Assembly (NCBI GenBank): GCA_007124535.1
Contig: SLEY01000254.1
Coordinates: 1 to 5,166, forward strand
DNA: 5,166 bases
Reading direction: 5' to 3'
Source of the DNA: Planctomycetaceae bacterium
GTDB lineage: Bacteria > Planctomycetota > Planctomycetia > Pirellulales > Pirellulaceae
The translations under genes were made by a program, and so were the position numbers. Positions 1-5,166 of the stretch are shown in pieces. The notes under the pieces were generated by a model. It had not been told where the DNA came from. It saw nothing but the letters and a program-made list of their open reading frames with translations, and searched no databases. Within the stretch, counting starts at the first letter, position 1. Each line of letters begins with the position of its first letter.

Positions 1-38
1 ATTGATCCCCGGGGGCACGCCGTTCTGAATGAATTGAG

Positions 39-1520
39 TTACCGGGGTTCGCTCGGATCGCCGGCCAACTCGCCGAGCATTTCCAGCAGGTTGTCGGTGA
101 GGATGACCGACGAATCCACCTCGACACGGCAGGTGCCCAGCCAGGTCTCGTAGCCGCCCAGCTTGTGCTGTTCGGGCGAGGGCAGGTAGCCGTGCGATCC
201 GTTGGCAATGCCCAGCACCATGGTGCTGGGGAACGGGCTGCGCTGCTTCAGGTCGAGCCCGATTTCGACGAGCACTTCGAACGGCAGCGCGCAGACCGCC
301 AGGTCGCCGATCCGGACGGCCTGTACCAGCACGTTCAGGGTTTCGTCGGCTTCGGCCAGGCCGAGCGTGCGCCGTGCGTAGGCCTCGGCCAACCGCGGCA
401 ATTCGGCACGCTCGGCCTCGTCGGTGATGGCGAGGACCCCATTCGCCCACTCGATTTGCTCCTCGGTCGGGCGGCGCATCTGCAAGGTCACCTCGCGCTC
501 GATCATCCCCAGCCGGGCATCGGCCTGGTGCGATTCGATGCCGGCGTGGGCGAACCATGCGGCGTCGGCCGCTTTGCGAGCCACGATCCGAATCTGCTCG
601 AAAGGTTCCCGCGGGGGGCGGGTGACCAGAAACGGGATGTTGTTGATGTCGCCGGACGCCCCGTTGGACATCATCGCCACAAACTCGTCGCCTGCGCGCA
701 GTCGGGAAGGCATCAGCCGGGCGAATTCGCCGAAGTAATCGGCCGAAACCCGGCCCCGCGGCGTCGCACCGACGTAGTGCAGCGAGTAATTGGCCAGCAG
801 GGCCAGCGGCCGCCGCGATTGGCCGTCGCGAACCGAAAGGATCGTCACGTCGGGATCGGTCGGTCCGGCCGGGCGGTCCAGCACCTCGGGGCTGGTCCCC
901 GGGTTCATCCGGACCTCATCCATCTGCCCGAAAGGATTCGGCTGCATCTTGCCCGGCTTCAAGTACCAGCGGCGGTTGAACACCTCCTCGGGCAGCGGAT
1001 GCACGCCATGGCCCACCGCCGCCGGACGCAGCGCCTGGTGCGCCCGCACGATCGACTCCACGATGCCGTCCAGCAGCACTTGGCGATACGCCACCGCGGG
1101 CTCGGGGCCGTCGACGACATTCGAGGCCGGCGCGCTGTGGGTGTGGGTGGCGGCCAGCAGGATTCGCTCTGCGGGGATGCCCGTCTTCTCCGCGACCAAC
1201 GCCTTGGCTTCGTCGCCGACTTCGCGCGACACGCCGATGTTGTCGACCACGACCATCGCCAGCGTCGTCGCCCCCTCGCTCAGCACCAGTGCCCTGGCAT
1301 ACAGGGGATCGTGGACCCCTTCGGCAAAGTTTGCACTAAACCCTCCCGGCATGTTCACCGGAAACTCCCGGGGCGAAATATCCACGGCAGCGGCGCCGGC
1401 CTGAAGCGACCGTGCCTGCTGAGCGGCTGCGGTGGCGCCCACCGCACAGCTCGAAAGGATCATTGCAACCAGTACCCTGCGGGCCAGTGAGCGGGCGACA
1501 AAGTGGGGGACAGCTTTCAT
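39..1520 (-). CDS. Exported neutral/alkaline (non-lysosomal) ceramidase-like hydrolase
   Basis: A complete 493-residue protein resembling the N-terminal catalytic domain of neutral/alkaline ceramidases, zinc amidases that split ceramide into sphingosine and fatty acid. Motifs appear in family order: THTHSAP (125-131) with metal-site histidines, NYSLHYVG (244-251) with H248 as a likely second metal histidine, SNGASGDIN (285-293) with S289 in the place of the nucleophilic serine, PFE (413-415) with E415 as the likely glutamate ligand, and NGSHGYLPS (440-448) with Y445 as the likely tyrosine ligand. The N-terminus is a signal peptide: basic residues to R15, a hydrophobic core 16-30, and possible cleavage after the AAA at 31-33. 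LSSC (22-25) also fits a lipobox, so a lipoprotein is possible, and ARRVLV weakly resembles a Tat motif. It acts outside the cytoplasm. Bacterial ceramidases are usually about 650 residues with a C-terminal immunoglobulin-like domain; that domain is absent, so the true substrate is uncertain. The ATG at 1520 precedes the signal peptide directly and has an AGGA eight bases upstream. Confidence 0.85.
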   Translation of the reverse strand: MKAVPHFVARSLARRVLVAMILSSCAVGATAAAQQARSLQAGAAAVDISPREFPVNMPGGFSANFAEGVHDPLYARALVLSEGATTLAMVVVDNIGVSREVGDEAKALVAEKTGIPAERILLAATHTHSAPASNVVDGPEPAVAYRQVLLDGIVESIVRAHQALRPAAVGHGVHPLPEEVFNRRWYLKPGKMQPNPFGQMDEVRMNPGTSPEVLDRPAGPTDPDVTILSVRDGQSRRPLALLANYSLHYVGATPRGRVSADYFGEFARLMPSRLRAGDEFVAMMSNGASGDINNIPFLVTRPPREPFEQIRIVARKAADAAWFAHAGIESHQADARLGMIEREVTLQMRRPTEEQIEWANGVLAITDEAERAELPRLAEAYARRTLGLAEADETLNVLVQAVRIGDLAVCALPFEVLVEIGLDLKQRSPFPSTMVLGIANGSHGYLPSPEQHKLGGYETWLGTCRVEVDSSVILTDNLLEMLGELAGDPSEPR

Positions 1521-1528
1521 GGGGGCGT

Positions 1529-1532
1529 TCCT
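1529..1532 (-). promoter_or_regulatory. Weak ribosome binding site for the ceramidase-like gene
   Basis: On the minus strand AGGA is followed by eight bases and then the ATG at 1520. It is only a four-base match to the anti-Shine-Dalgarno sequence, but the spacing is right, and it supports this ATG, which also gives a complete signal peptide. Confidence 0.45.
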
Positions 1533-1543
1533 GGATTCGGGTT

Positions 1544-1553
1544 CCGATATCGG
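1544..1553. promoter_or_regulatory. 10-bp palindrome CCGATATCGG in the leader of the ceramidase-like gene
   Basis: CCGATATCGG is a perfect 10-bp palindrome lying 23-33 bases upstream of the ATG at 1520. With one extra G on one side, the symmetry extends by AA/TT to TTCCGATATCGGGAA. The position suits a repressor operator overlapping the transcription start. It has no loop, so it would not make a good RNA hairpin. A 10-bp palindrome can arise by chance; no regulator is encoded nearby to support it. Confidence 0.25.
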
Positions 1554-1816
1554 GAATGGGGTGAGACCACGGCATCCAACCTAGCACAGCCCGCGGGAGG
1601 GAACAAGAGTTGGCCCGCATCCGATGCTCTGCCCGAATGCCGCATCCGTTGCAAAGTCGGTCACGATGGCTCCGCCCCGTCCCCATCGCGGCGAGCCGCT
1701 GCTCTGACGCTGCCGTTCTCTCCCGCGGAGCGCGCCGGGTTGCTCGCGTCGGATCATGTTGTGGAGAAAACGGGTGGTCTGCGTGGTACTTGAGGAACCG
1801 GTAGGCTCCGTCCGCA

Positions 1817-1844
1817 GAACCCGCTCGAAACACCGCACGGGTTC
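1817..1844 (-). repeat. Inverted repeat after the membrane-protein gene, possible weak transcript end
   Basis: GAACCCG (1817-1823) and CGGGTTC (1838-1844) form a perfect 7-bp stem with a 14-base loop, extendable by two more pairs beyond one mismatch. The stem starts about 15 bases after the TGA at 1862-1860, where a 3'-end hairpin is expected. No U-run follows on the minus strand, so it is not a classical intrinsic terminator. It may stabilise the 3' end, or be chance in GC-rich DNA. Confidence 0.3.
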
Positions 1845-1859
1845 GGCCGAGGCTGCTTG

Positions 1860-3350
1860 TCAGGAGCCCAGGCGGATGTCGCCATGACCGTATTCCAACG
1901 GCTCGCCACCATCGTCGCGCCGGTTGGGGCCCAAACTGTACAGCAACGGACCATCCTCGGTCGAGCGGTAGACCAATGGCCGGGTGGTGAATGGATCGAG
2001 CGGGACGGTTGGCAGCACGCCGGGAACCAGTTCTTCCAACCGGTCGGCCTCCCGGCCGTGCTCGGCGCGGAAGACATGCAGGGCTAGTTCGCCGATCAAC
2101 AGGCTCATCCCCGCTTGATGGTATCGTCCGAAATCTTCGCCGACTTGGGGTCGGAGCGACAGATCCTTGCCGAGTGTTTGGAAGGTTGATTCGATCATCC
2201 GTAGATTCACTCCGTGCGCATGTTCCCACCATAGCGACTCGCGGTACTCAATCTCTTCAACCGGCTCCCGTTCGGACTCGAACTGCTGAAGCATGCTGAT
2301 CCATCGCCGGCACGTGTCCGGGGAAAGCTGCCGGTGAAGGGCATGGATCGCGTTGATTGCCATACCTTGGGCGGCCCAACCCATGGAACTGTCACCGAGC
2401 AAGCCGCCGCGCGAGACCGCCGAGCCCAGACGAAGAAGGTCGTGGTAGCTGAGCAGCGCGTCGTCGATTCGCCCCTCGCGTTCCGCCAGCTTGCCCTCGA
2501 TTGCGAACAGGCGGGCTAGTTCGCGCAACGAATCGGGCGGGCGGGCAAGATCGGCCTGCGTGTAAGTGAGCGGTACCCGGGACTTGCGTGAAAGGCCCTG
2601 ACGGGCGAGGTCCAAGGATGGCTGATGCGTTGCGATCAGTGCCTGGAGTTGCGCGCTCGGCAGCACGTCCAGGTCCTGCGGAAGCGGGGCGACGGCCAGC
2701 AGACCAGCGGCGCGGATCAGATCCTCGTAGCCATTGGGCACGGGCAAAGGGTCTTCGGGCAGCGGACGCGGGTTGATCGCGGCGTAGTAGACGGCGGCTT
2801 TCGGTGCGATGATCAGCCCCGGGGCACAAACGATCAAGAAACAGATCGGCACCGCTTTCCTCTGCCAACCGCTCAGAAGCGGCTTGCTTCGACGCCGGCG
2901 GGTGTCGTCACCGTACGGGTCGGCGGCGAACTGAAAGGCGATCAAGGTATAACTGGCAAACAAGACCGCGAAAACGGCCAGCCCGAGCCCGGCATCCCAC
3001 ACCTGGCTTGGAATTCGAGTCAAGACGGCCCGCAGCGCGACGAAGACTGCGATCACCAACAGGACGTCGGCCAGCGAGGACGGCCATGGATTGGCGCGTC
3101 CCATACGGCGGCGGTAGAAGATCACGCCCGCGACCACGCAGACCGCTTGCAACAAGTGGGTCACCGCGTACTCGTACGGATAGCGGGGGCTGAGAAGCGT
3201 CAATGAGATCACGCCGCCCAGGACCACCGTGCGCACGAACCAATGGCGCTGGCTGGTTCCCGCCCACACGGAAACCAGTCCGACGACAGCGCCCGCGAAC
3301 ACCGACGGGAGACCGGCGCTGATCCATCGCCAGGAGAAGAAGTCGAACAT
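1860..3350 (-). CDS. Six-helix membrane protein with a large C-terminal domain, function unknown
   Basis: I do not recognise a named family for the whole 496-residue protein. Hydrophobic segments lie near residues 12-30, 38-53, 62-80, 92-110, 118-140 and 165-188. Arg-rich loops follow segments one, three and five (RHWFVR, RRRMGR, RRRRSK), which by the positive-inside rule puts the N-terminus and the C-terminal domain (about 190-496) outside the cytoplasm. The domain is soluble and mostly helical in appearance; a stretch near 275-310 (LARLFAIEGKLAEREGRIDDALLSYHDLL, in parts) looks like a TPR-type helical pair. The tail has HVFRAEHGREADRLEELVPG, then VPLDPF (449-454), then LLYSLGPNRRDDGG (469-482). 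This order resembles the C-terminal portion of type II secretion pseudopilins, a pattern I associate with planctomycete proteins. The ATG at 3350 is the first in-frame start after a stop at 3398-3396; only a GAG seven bases upstream hints at a ribosome site. Real coding is well supported; the role is not known. Confidence 0.8.
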   Translation of the reverse strand: MFDFFSWRWISAGLPSVFAGAVVGLVSVWAGTSQRHWFVRTVVLGGVISLTLLSPRYPYEYAVTHLLQAVCVVAGVIFYRRRMGRANPWPSSLADVLLVIAVFVALRAVLTRIPSQVWDAGLGLAVFAVLFASYTLIAFQFAADPYGDDTRRRRSKPLLSGWQRKAVPICFLIVCAPGLIIAPKAAVYYAAINPRPLPEDPLPVPNGYEDLIRAAGLLAVAPLPQDLDVLPSAQLQALIATHQPSLDLARQGLSRKSRVPLTYTQADLARPPDSLRELARLFAIEGKLAEREGRIDDALLSYHDLLRLGSAVSRGGLLGDSSMGWAAQGMAINAIHALHRQLSPDTCRRWISMLQQFESEREPVEEIEYRESLWWEHAHGVNLRMIESTFQTLGKDLSLRPQVGEDFGRYHQAGMSLLIGELALHVFRAEHGREADRLEELVPGVLPTVPLDPFTTRPLVYRSTEDGPLLYSLGPNRRDDGGEPLEYGHGDIRLGS

Positions 3351-3401
3351 GGCAAAACTCGAGCGGAAGGGAAATCGCCCGCCACAAACTGACTGCTAGG
3401 A

Positions 3402-3430
3402 ATTTTCGACCCCGACCGGTGAGATTGCAA
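3402..3430 (-). promoter_or_regulatory. Candidate promoter for the membrane-protein gene
   Basis: On the minus strand TTGCAA (3430-3425) matches four of six -35 positions, and GAAAAT (3407-3402) matches four of six -10 positions, with a 17-base spacer. Transcription would start near 3395, leaving a leader of about 45 bases before the ATG at 3350. The phased A-tracts lie further upstream, around -59 to -81 relative to that start, which fits a curved upstream region. The hexamers are weak, so this is a suggestion only. Confidence 0.25.
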
Positions 3431-3482
3431 CCCTCCTGACTTCTCCGTCTCGCTTTTTCACACCTTTTTCCTGCTCTTTCTT
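3431..3482. repeat. Purine/pyrimidine-biased tract with T-runs phased at 11 bp
   Basis: The plus strand is 45 pyrimidines out of 52, so the coding (minus) strand is purine-rich. CTTTTTC occurs at 3453-3459 and again at 3464-3470, followed by CTCTTTC at 3474-3480. The T-run centres fall at 3456, 3467 and 3478, exactly 11 bases apart, close to one helical turn. Phased A-tracts are a known cause of intrinsic DNA bending. The tract sits between the Hsp70 stop and the candidate promoter of the next gene. Confidence 0.5.
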
Positions 3483-3497
3483 ACTACGCGTCCCCCT

Positions 3498-3508
3498 TCA
3501 TATTATGA
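3498..3508. repeat. Short AT-rich palindrome TCATA-T-TATGA after the Hsp70 gene
   Basis: A perfect 11-base palindrome with an odd centre lies 14-25 bases downstream of the Hsp70 stop codon (3525-3523). It is AT-rich in a GC-rich window. It lacks a loop and a following U-run, so it is not a terminator. It might be a protein-binding site or chance. Confidence 0.2.
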
Positions 3509-3522
3509 GTGAGTTTGCCTTG

Positions 3523-5166
3523 TTATGGGATGCGGAGGCCTTTGGGGAGGGCTTCGCCCATCACGCGGCCCTGTTCCTCGCGGTCCAGCGATCCGCCTTG
3601 GCGGACCAGTTCCACGAAGTGTGTGGGCGCCGACTGGGCTTCGAGCCAATCGGCGACGTTGCGGCGGAGTTTTTCGGGCAAATCGCGGTAGCGGTCGTCG
3701 GTGCGGCGGGCCATTTGCAGGACGGCGAGTTTCTCACTGTCTCGCGGTTGCGTGGTCCGGATCAGGCTGTGGATCCAGCGCTGGAGGACTTCCGTGGGAA
3801 CGGTCTGGTTCAAGGGTCCGTAGACGGGAACTCGCGTGCCGATTCGCCCGACCGCCCAGATCATGGCGTCGCGGGCGGGTTTCAGCGGCCGTTTATCCTT
3901 CAACTCGACCAGTAGCTCGCCCAATTCGATTTTCAGGGGCAAATCCAGCAGTTCGAAGGCCCCGAGCAGTCGCCACATCTCGATGGATTCCTGGGGGGTG
4001 AAGCCGAAATCGCCCCCGCCCTTGGTCAACCGGCGGCGGAGGCCGCGTACGGAGGCCAGCAAGGGATCGGCGACGGCCCGCTGTTGGCCCGCGGACAGTC
4101 CGCCGGAGATGCGCCGCCAGAGGATCCAGGATTCGCTGCGGGTGGCGGCGCTGGCGTGGCTCAAATGTCCCTGAACCGCTCGCCACGTCTGAGCGACTCG
4201 CCAATCATCGACGGCCATGCCGAACCCGGGTCGGAGGGCGAAGCCCAGCAGGTTCAGCCAGCGCTGTTCGTGCGCGGGGCTCTTCTCCCGCCCGCTCCGG
4301 AATTCGTACAGAGCTTCCCAAATCCGTCGCAACAAGGACATGGGCCAGTCCCAGCGATCCATTTCGAGGGCCTCGGTCAAGTGGCGGACCAGACGAGCCG
4401 GCTTGTCGCTGCCCTCGCTGCCGAACGTGCCCGCGATGCGGGCGTAACAGGCCCTCCAACTGCGCTCGTCCAGCAGGCCCTCCTCTTCCCCTGCCGTCTG
4501 CCGCACTTCGATGTCCGTCTGGGTGGCCGAGCGGATGTCGAATTGCAGTCGCCAACTGTGCTCGGTTCCCACCTGGCTGCACCACAACTCCAGCGTGCCG
4601 ATTTCGGTCAGCCGGGCGTGCAGGGTGACGCGGATCGTGGAAGCTTGCTTCCGGCGGGTCCGCAGCACGGTGCGGATGGGCGGCAGCGGCTTCATCTGTT
4701 CGGCATCGACGGGCAGCACCTCGCCGGGCGGGTCGGCCAGGCGGAGGCTGGAGACATACAGCGGGAATTCGACCGGTTGTTGGACGCGGAGTTGGAAAGG
4801 ATGCTGGTCCAGATCGATCTGCTGGCCCGGTTCGACGTTGCCGGGGACCAGGCAGAGGGCGGCGGGTGGCTCGCTTTCGATCCCGATGTAGTAGCTGCGT
4901 GCCAGACCGGCCGCGATGCGCACCCCCCTGCCCCGCCGCACGGTTCCATAGTAGGCGGCGCCGTGGGCGACGGCCAGATCCAATCGTCCGGGGTCCAGCA
5001 CCGCCGGAGACCAATCGGCCGCGGGCGCGTCGGCCGCGGGCGAAGCGAACCAGGATTCCAGGACCCGGATCAGCCGGCGGCGAATGCGGGGCGAATTGAA
5101 CAGCCCTCCGTTGAACAACACGATATCGGGGCGCGCCGGATCGGGCCCCTGCCCTGCCCCGCCCCG
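3523..5166 (-). CDS. Hsp70-family protein with DUF3731-like C-terminus, start beyond the window
   Basis: This is the C-terminal 547 residues of a larger protein, numbered here from V1 at 5121. The frame is open to the right edge, so the GTG at 5121 is an internal valine in PDIVLFNGG and not the start. VLFNGGLFNSPRIRRRL occupies the place of the Hsp70 nucleotide-binding GGSTR-type loop. LDLAVAHGAAYYG (47-59) is the typical end of the Hsp70 ATPase domain (DP..AVA.GAA). Residues about 95-205 alternate as beta strands, consistent with a beta-sandwich substrate-binding domain. Residues about 215-532 are mostly helical and carry FALRPGFG..VDDWR (294-308) and IWAVGRIGTRVPVYGPLN (421-438), which I recognise from the DUF3731 'DnaK-related' region. 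It is presumably a cytoplasmic, ATP-dependent chaperone-like protein with an unknown client. In planctomycetes such genes are often next to a second Hsp70-like gene, which would lie to the right if present. The stop is TAA at 3525-3523. Confidence 0.85.
   Translation of the reverse strand, partial: RGGAGQGPDPARPDIVLFNGGLFNSPRIRRRLIRVLESWFASPAADAPAADWSPAVLDPGRLDLAVAHGAAYYGTVRRGRGVRIAAGLARSYYIGIESEPPAALCLVPGNVEPGQQIDLDQHPFQLRVQQPVEFPLYVSSLRLADPPGEVLPVDAEQMKPLPPIRTVLRTRRKQASTIRVTLHARLTEIGTLELWCSQVGTEHSWRLQFDIRSATQTDIEVRQTAGEEEGLLDERSWRACYARIAGTFGSEGSDKPARLVRHLTEALEMDRWDWPMSLLRRIWEALYEFRSGREKSPAHEQRWLNLLGFALRPGFGMAVDDWRVAQTWRAVQGHLSHASAATRSESWILWRRISGGLSAGQQRAVADPLLASVRGLRRRLTKGGGDFGFTPQESIEMWRLLGAFELLDLPLKIELGELLVELKDKRPLKPARDAMIWAVGRIGTRVPVYGPLNQTVPTEVLQRWIHSLIRTTQPRDSEKLAVLQMARRTDDRYRDLPEKLRRNVADWLEAQSAPTHFVELVRQGGSLDREEQGRVMGEALPKGLRIP
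5015..5042 (-). repeat. In-frame 15-bp tandem duplication within the Hsp70 gene
   Basis: TCGGCCGCGGGCG (plus strand) occurs perfectly at 5015-5027 and at 5030-5042, a 15-base period equal to five codons. It encodes the repeated PAAD in SPAADAPAADWSP, residues 28-39 counted from V1 at 5121. It sits in an Ala/Pro-rich loop between the nucleotide-binding loop and the end of the ATPase domain, so it is probably a tolerated surface expansion. Confidence 0.6.
5146..5165 (-). other. G-quadruplex-type motif on the coding strand of the Hsp70 gene
   Basis: Read on the minus strand, four guanine runs of 4, 4, 3 and 4 bases are separated by loops C, CA and CA. This meets the usual G3+N1-7 pattern with very short loops, which favour stable parallel folds. 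The motif would be present in the mRNA and encodes a Gly-rich linker (RGGAGQGP) just before PDIVLFNGG. The motif is seen directly; folding in the cell is inference. Confidence 0.55.

Larger units (their letters stand above)
1521..1859. other. 339-base intergenic gap, no convincing gene
   Basis: This gap separates the membrane-protein stop from the ceramidase-like start. On the minus strand the reading frame of the membrane protein stays open after its TGA (1862-1860) down to a TAG at 1583-1581, giving about 92 codons rich in Ser, Thr, Arg and Gly, with no recognisable domain and no good ribosome site. I do not call it a gene. Other contents are the inverted repeat at 1817-1844, a GCATC-C-GATGC palindrome at 1617-1627, a repeated CGCATCCG (1617-1624 and again about 24 bases on), and the leader elements at 1529-1553. 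A very weak extended -10 (TG-C-TAGGTT, near 1576-1584) is the best promoter candidate for the ceramidase-like gene, and I would not rely on it. No tRNA or known riboswitch fold was recognised. Confidence 0.6.

Noticed and set aside
1..38. CCCCGGGG palindrome (7-14) as a terminator of the ceramidase-like gene
   Set aside because: It has no loop and no following U-run on the minus strand, so it cannot form a standard intrinsic terminator.
165..1490. Long plus-strand open frame of 441 codons opposite the ceramidase-like gene
   Set aside because: It is rich in His, Arg, Gly and Gln with no recognisable domain, and lies wholly antisense to a gene with clear catalytic motifs. Long antisense frames are common in high-GC genes.
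1581..1838. 85-codon minus-strand frame starting GTG in the gap
   Set aside because: No ribosome site, low-complexity Ser/Thr/Arg composition and no recognised family. It is better explained as an open frame by chance.
1336..2232. Minus-strand 298-codon frame spanning the gap and parts of both flanking genes
   Set aside because: It overlaps the ends of two well-supported genes in another frame, and its Arg/Pro/Ser-rich translation shows no domain.
2625..3206. 193-codon plus-strand frame opposite the membrane-protein gene
   Set aside because: The translation is Gln/Arg/Asp/Gly-rich with no domain, and the minus strand has coherent membrane helices with alternating charged loops.
4205..5014. 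269-codon minus-strand frame overlapping the Hsp70 gene
   Set aside because: It is a shifted-frame shadow, very rich in Arg, Pro and Gly; the overlapping frame carries the Hsp70 motifs.
5119..5121. GTG as the start codon of the Hsp70-family gene
   Set aside because: The frame continues open to the window edge with PDI immediately before it, and VLFNGG is an internal loop of the ATPase domain, so the gene is partial.

Overview
The window is high-GC DNA (roughly 60-65% by eye). All three supportable protein genes lie on the minus strand, and nothing convincing is coded on the plus strand. The protein types suggest a planctomycete: a divergent Hsp70 with a long helical C-terminal region of the DUF3731 ('DnaK-related') kind, a short exported ceramidase-like protein, and a multi-pass membrane protein whose C-terminus reads like a pseudopilin C-terminus. 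The assignment rests on family recognition only, because no rRNA or marker gene is present.

Layout in the direction of transcription (right to left): (1) 5166-3523, the C-terminal part of an Hsp70-family protein whose start lies beyond the right edge; (2) 3522-3351, a 172-base gap with a strongly purine-rich coding strand, A-tracts phased at 11 bp and a weak promoter candidate; (3) 3350-1860, a complete 496-residue protein with about six membrane helices and a large, probably periplasmic, C-terminal domain; (4) 1859-1521, a 339-base gap with an inverted repeat just after gene 2 and a 10-bp palindrome in the leader of gene 3, but no convincing gene; (5) 1520-39, a complete 493-residue exported neutral/alkaline ceramidase-like hydrolase with its metal-site and nucleophile motifs in place; (6) 38-1, a short downstream tail with no gene or clear terminator.

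The genes are co-oriented, but gaps of 172 and 339 bases and unrelated functions argue for separate transcription units rather than a tight operon. No mobile element, CRISPR array, tRNA, rRNA or phage gene was seen. There is no clear sign of a new multi-gene system. The less ordinary items are the noncanonical Hsp70 with a G-quadruplex-type motif in its coding strand, the membrane protein of unknown function, and the phased A-tracts upstream of that gene.
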